NCBI GenBank assembly: GCA_916700875.1
Contig: CAKAKS010000655.1
Span: forward strand, 1-64,000
Direction of reading: 5' to 3'
DNA length: 64,000 nucleotides
Source: Sebastes aleutianus
Lineage: Eukaryota; Chordata; Actinopteri; Perciformes; Sebastidae
Below the pieces are notes generated by a model. The model had not been told where the DNA came from. It saw only the letters and a program-made list of their open reading frames with translations, and made no database searches. This document shows positions 63,437 to 64,000 of the stretch, piece after piece. Position numbers and translations under genes: made by a program. The first letter of the stretch is position 1, and every line of letters begins with the position of its first letter.

Positions 63437-64000
63437 TTTTAAAAAAAATCCATTGTATGATATGTCAAAAGATTTCATGAAAAAAAAGTCATAGGCATGT
63501 CGAAAAAAATCCATGAAATAAATTAAATTGTATAATATGTTGAAAAAAATGTATCGTATAATATGTCGAAAAATTTCTTGGAAAAAAAGTCAAAGTATAG
63601 TATTTCAAAAAATGTCATGAAAAAAAGTTATACTACTATTATATATTTTGAATTTTTTTGAAAAAAAGTTCATACTATATTGTATATCGAAAGATTTCAT
63701 GACCATAATTCATAGCAAAAATTAATTGTATAACATGTCGAACAAAGTTAAACTATATCGTGTCGAAAAATTTCATGAAAAAAATTAATTGTATAATAAA
63801 TCGAAAAATGTCTTGAAAAAAAGTCATAGTATAGTCGAAAAAATTCATTGTATAAAATATCGAAAAAAATCATGAAAAAAAAGTACCGTATAAGATGTCG
63901 AAAATTTTCTTGAAGAAAAGTCAAAGTATAGTTTTTCAAAAAATTTCATGAAAAAAAAGTTATAGTATAGCATTTTGAAATTTTTTGGAAAAAAATACAA
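63437..64000 (+). repeat. Block B12: AT-rich minisatellite (cut by the window end)
   Basis: Shares the ~13-bp deletion of B11 (~63541), and has a private TTTTTTTGAAAAAAAGTTCATAC region (~63652). The next ePHD landmark would fall about 70 bases beyond the window. Confidence 0.85.

Larger units (their letters stand above)
1..64000. repeat. Macrosatellite array, unit 4.6-6.6 kb, order A-B-C-D-E-F-G
   Basis: The whole window is a head-to-tail array. A GC-rich landmark (block C) occurs eleven times in one orientation at spacings from 4603 to 6610 bp, and every copy is flanked by the same blocks in the same order. Blocks B (592-605 bp), C (378 bp, 377 in copy 10) and E (292 bp) are nearly constant, while A, D and F vary by whole internal repeats. 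Units are almost identical in the constant blocks, which is what concerted evolution by unequal exchange and conversion produces. An assembly artefact is unlikely, because units differ from each other by many private indels and repeat numbers. A chromosomal position (subtelomeric, pericentromeric or sex-linked) cannot be read from the window. Confidence 0.95.

Noticed and set aside
1..64000. rRNA, tRNA, histone or other known tandem gene cluster
   Set aside because: I see no tRNA-like internal promoter boxes with a cloverleaf, no rRNA core sequences, and no long coding frame in single-copy sequence.

Overview
This window is one uninterrupted tandem array of a large complex satellite (a macrosatellite) with no intact gene that I can support. 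The same GC-rich landmark recurs eleven times (first bases at 2201, 7792, 12767, 18121, 24511, 30731, 37341, 43143, 48889, 54777 and 59380), always in the same orientation, giving repeat periods of 5591, 4975, 5354, 6390, 6220, 6610, 5802, 5746, 5888 and 4603 bp. The window begins inside one unit and ends about 70 bases short of a twelfth landmark.

Each unit has the same order on the + strand. (1) Block A: an array of ~254-bp monomers. (2) Block B: an AT-rich block of ~604 bp made of degenerate ~40-bp repeats. (3) Block C: a GC-rich ~340-bp segment that reads on the minus strand as the start of an extended PHD (ePHD) zinc-binding domain of the PHF11/PHF6/G2E3 kind. (4) Block D: a T-rich minisatellite of TTTTTTCAGAC-like and TTTTGTCCGACA-like words, 394 to 1227 bp. 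(5) Block E: a single-copy segment of exactly 292 bp in all eleven units. (6) Block F: a family of ~435 to 730-bp related monomers, including a clean 455-bp repeat, followed by a ~170-bp tail (G). A new A array follows. Almost all length differences between units come from repeat number in A, D and F; B, C and E hardly change.

The organism is a eukaryote, very probably a vertebrate and most likely a teleost fish. The ePHD fragment keeps the CGFC and KVAAHYKC zinc-ligand motifs, and such PHF11-like genes are numerous in teleosts. The F and B repeats also resemble dispersed repeats I recall from percomorph fish, though I could not search for this. There are no bacterial genes, operons, CRISPR arrays, tRNA or rRNA genes that I can see.

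The long + strand open frames across D (up to 555 codons) are artefacts of a repeat whose words contain almost no stop codons in any frame. The most interesting aspects are the captured ePHD exon fragment held in every unit, the dense array of 3' splice-acceptor look-alikes in D, CTCF-like motifs repeated in one orientation, and clear traces of unequal exchange and gene conversion between units.
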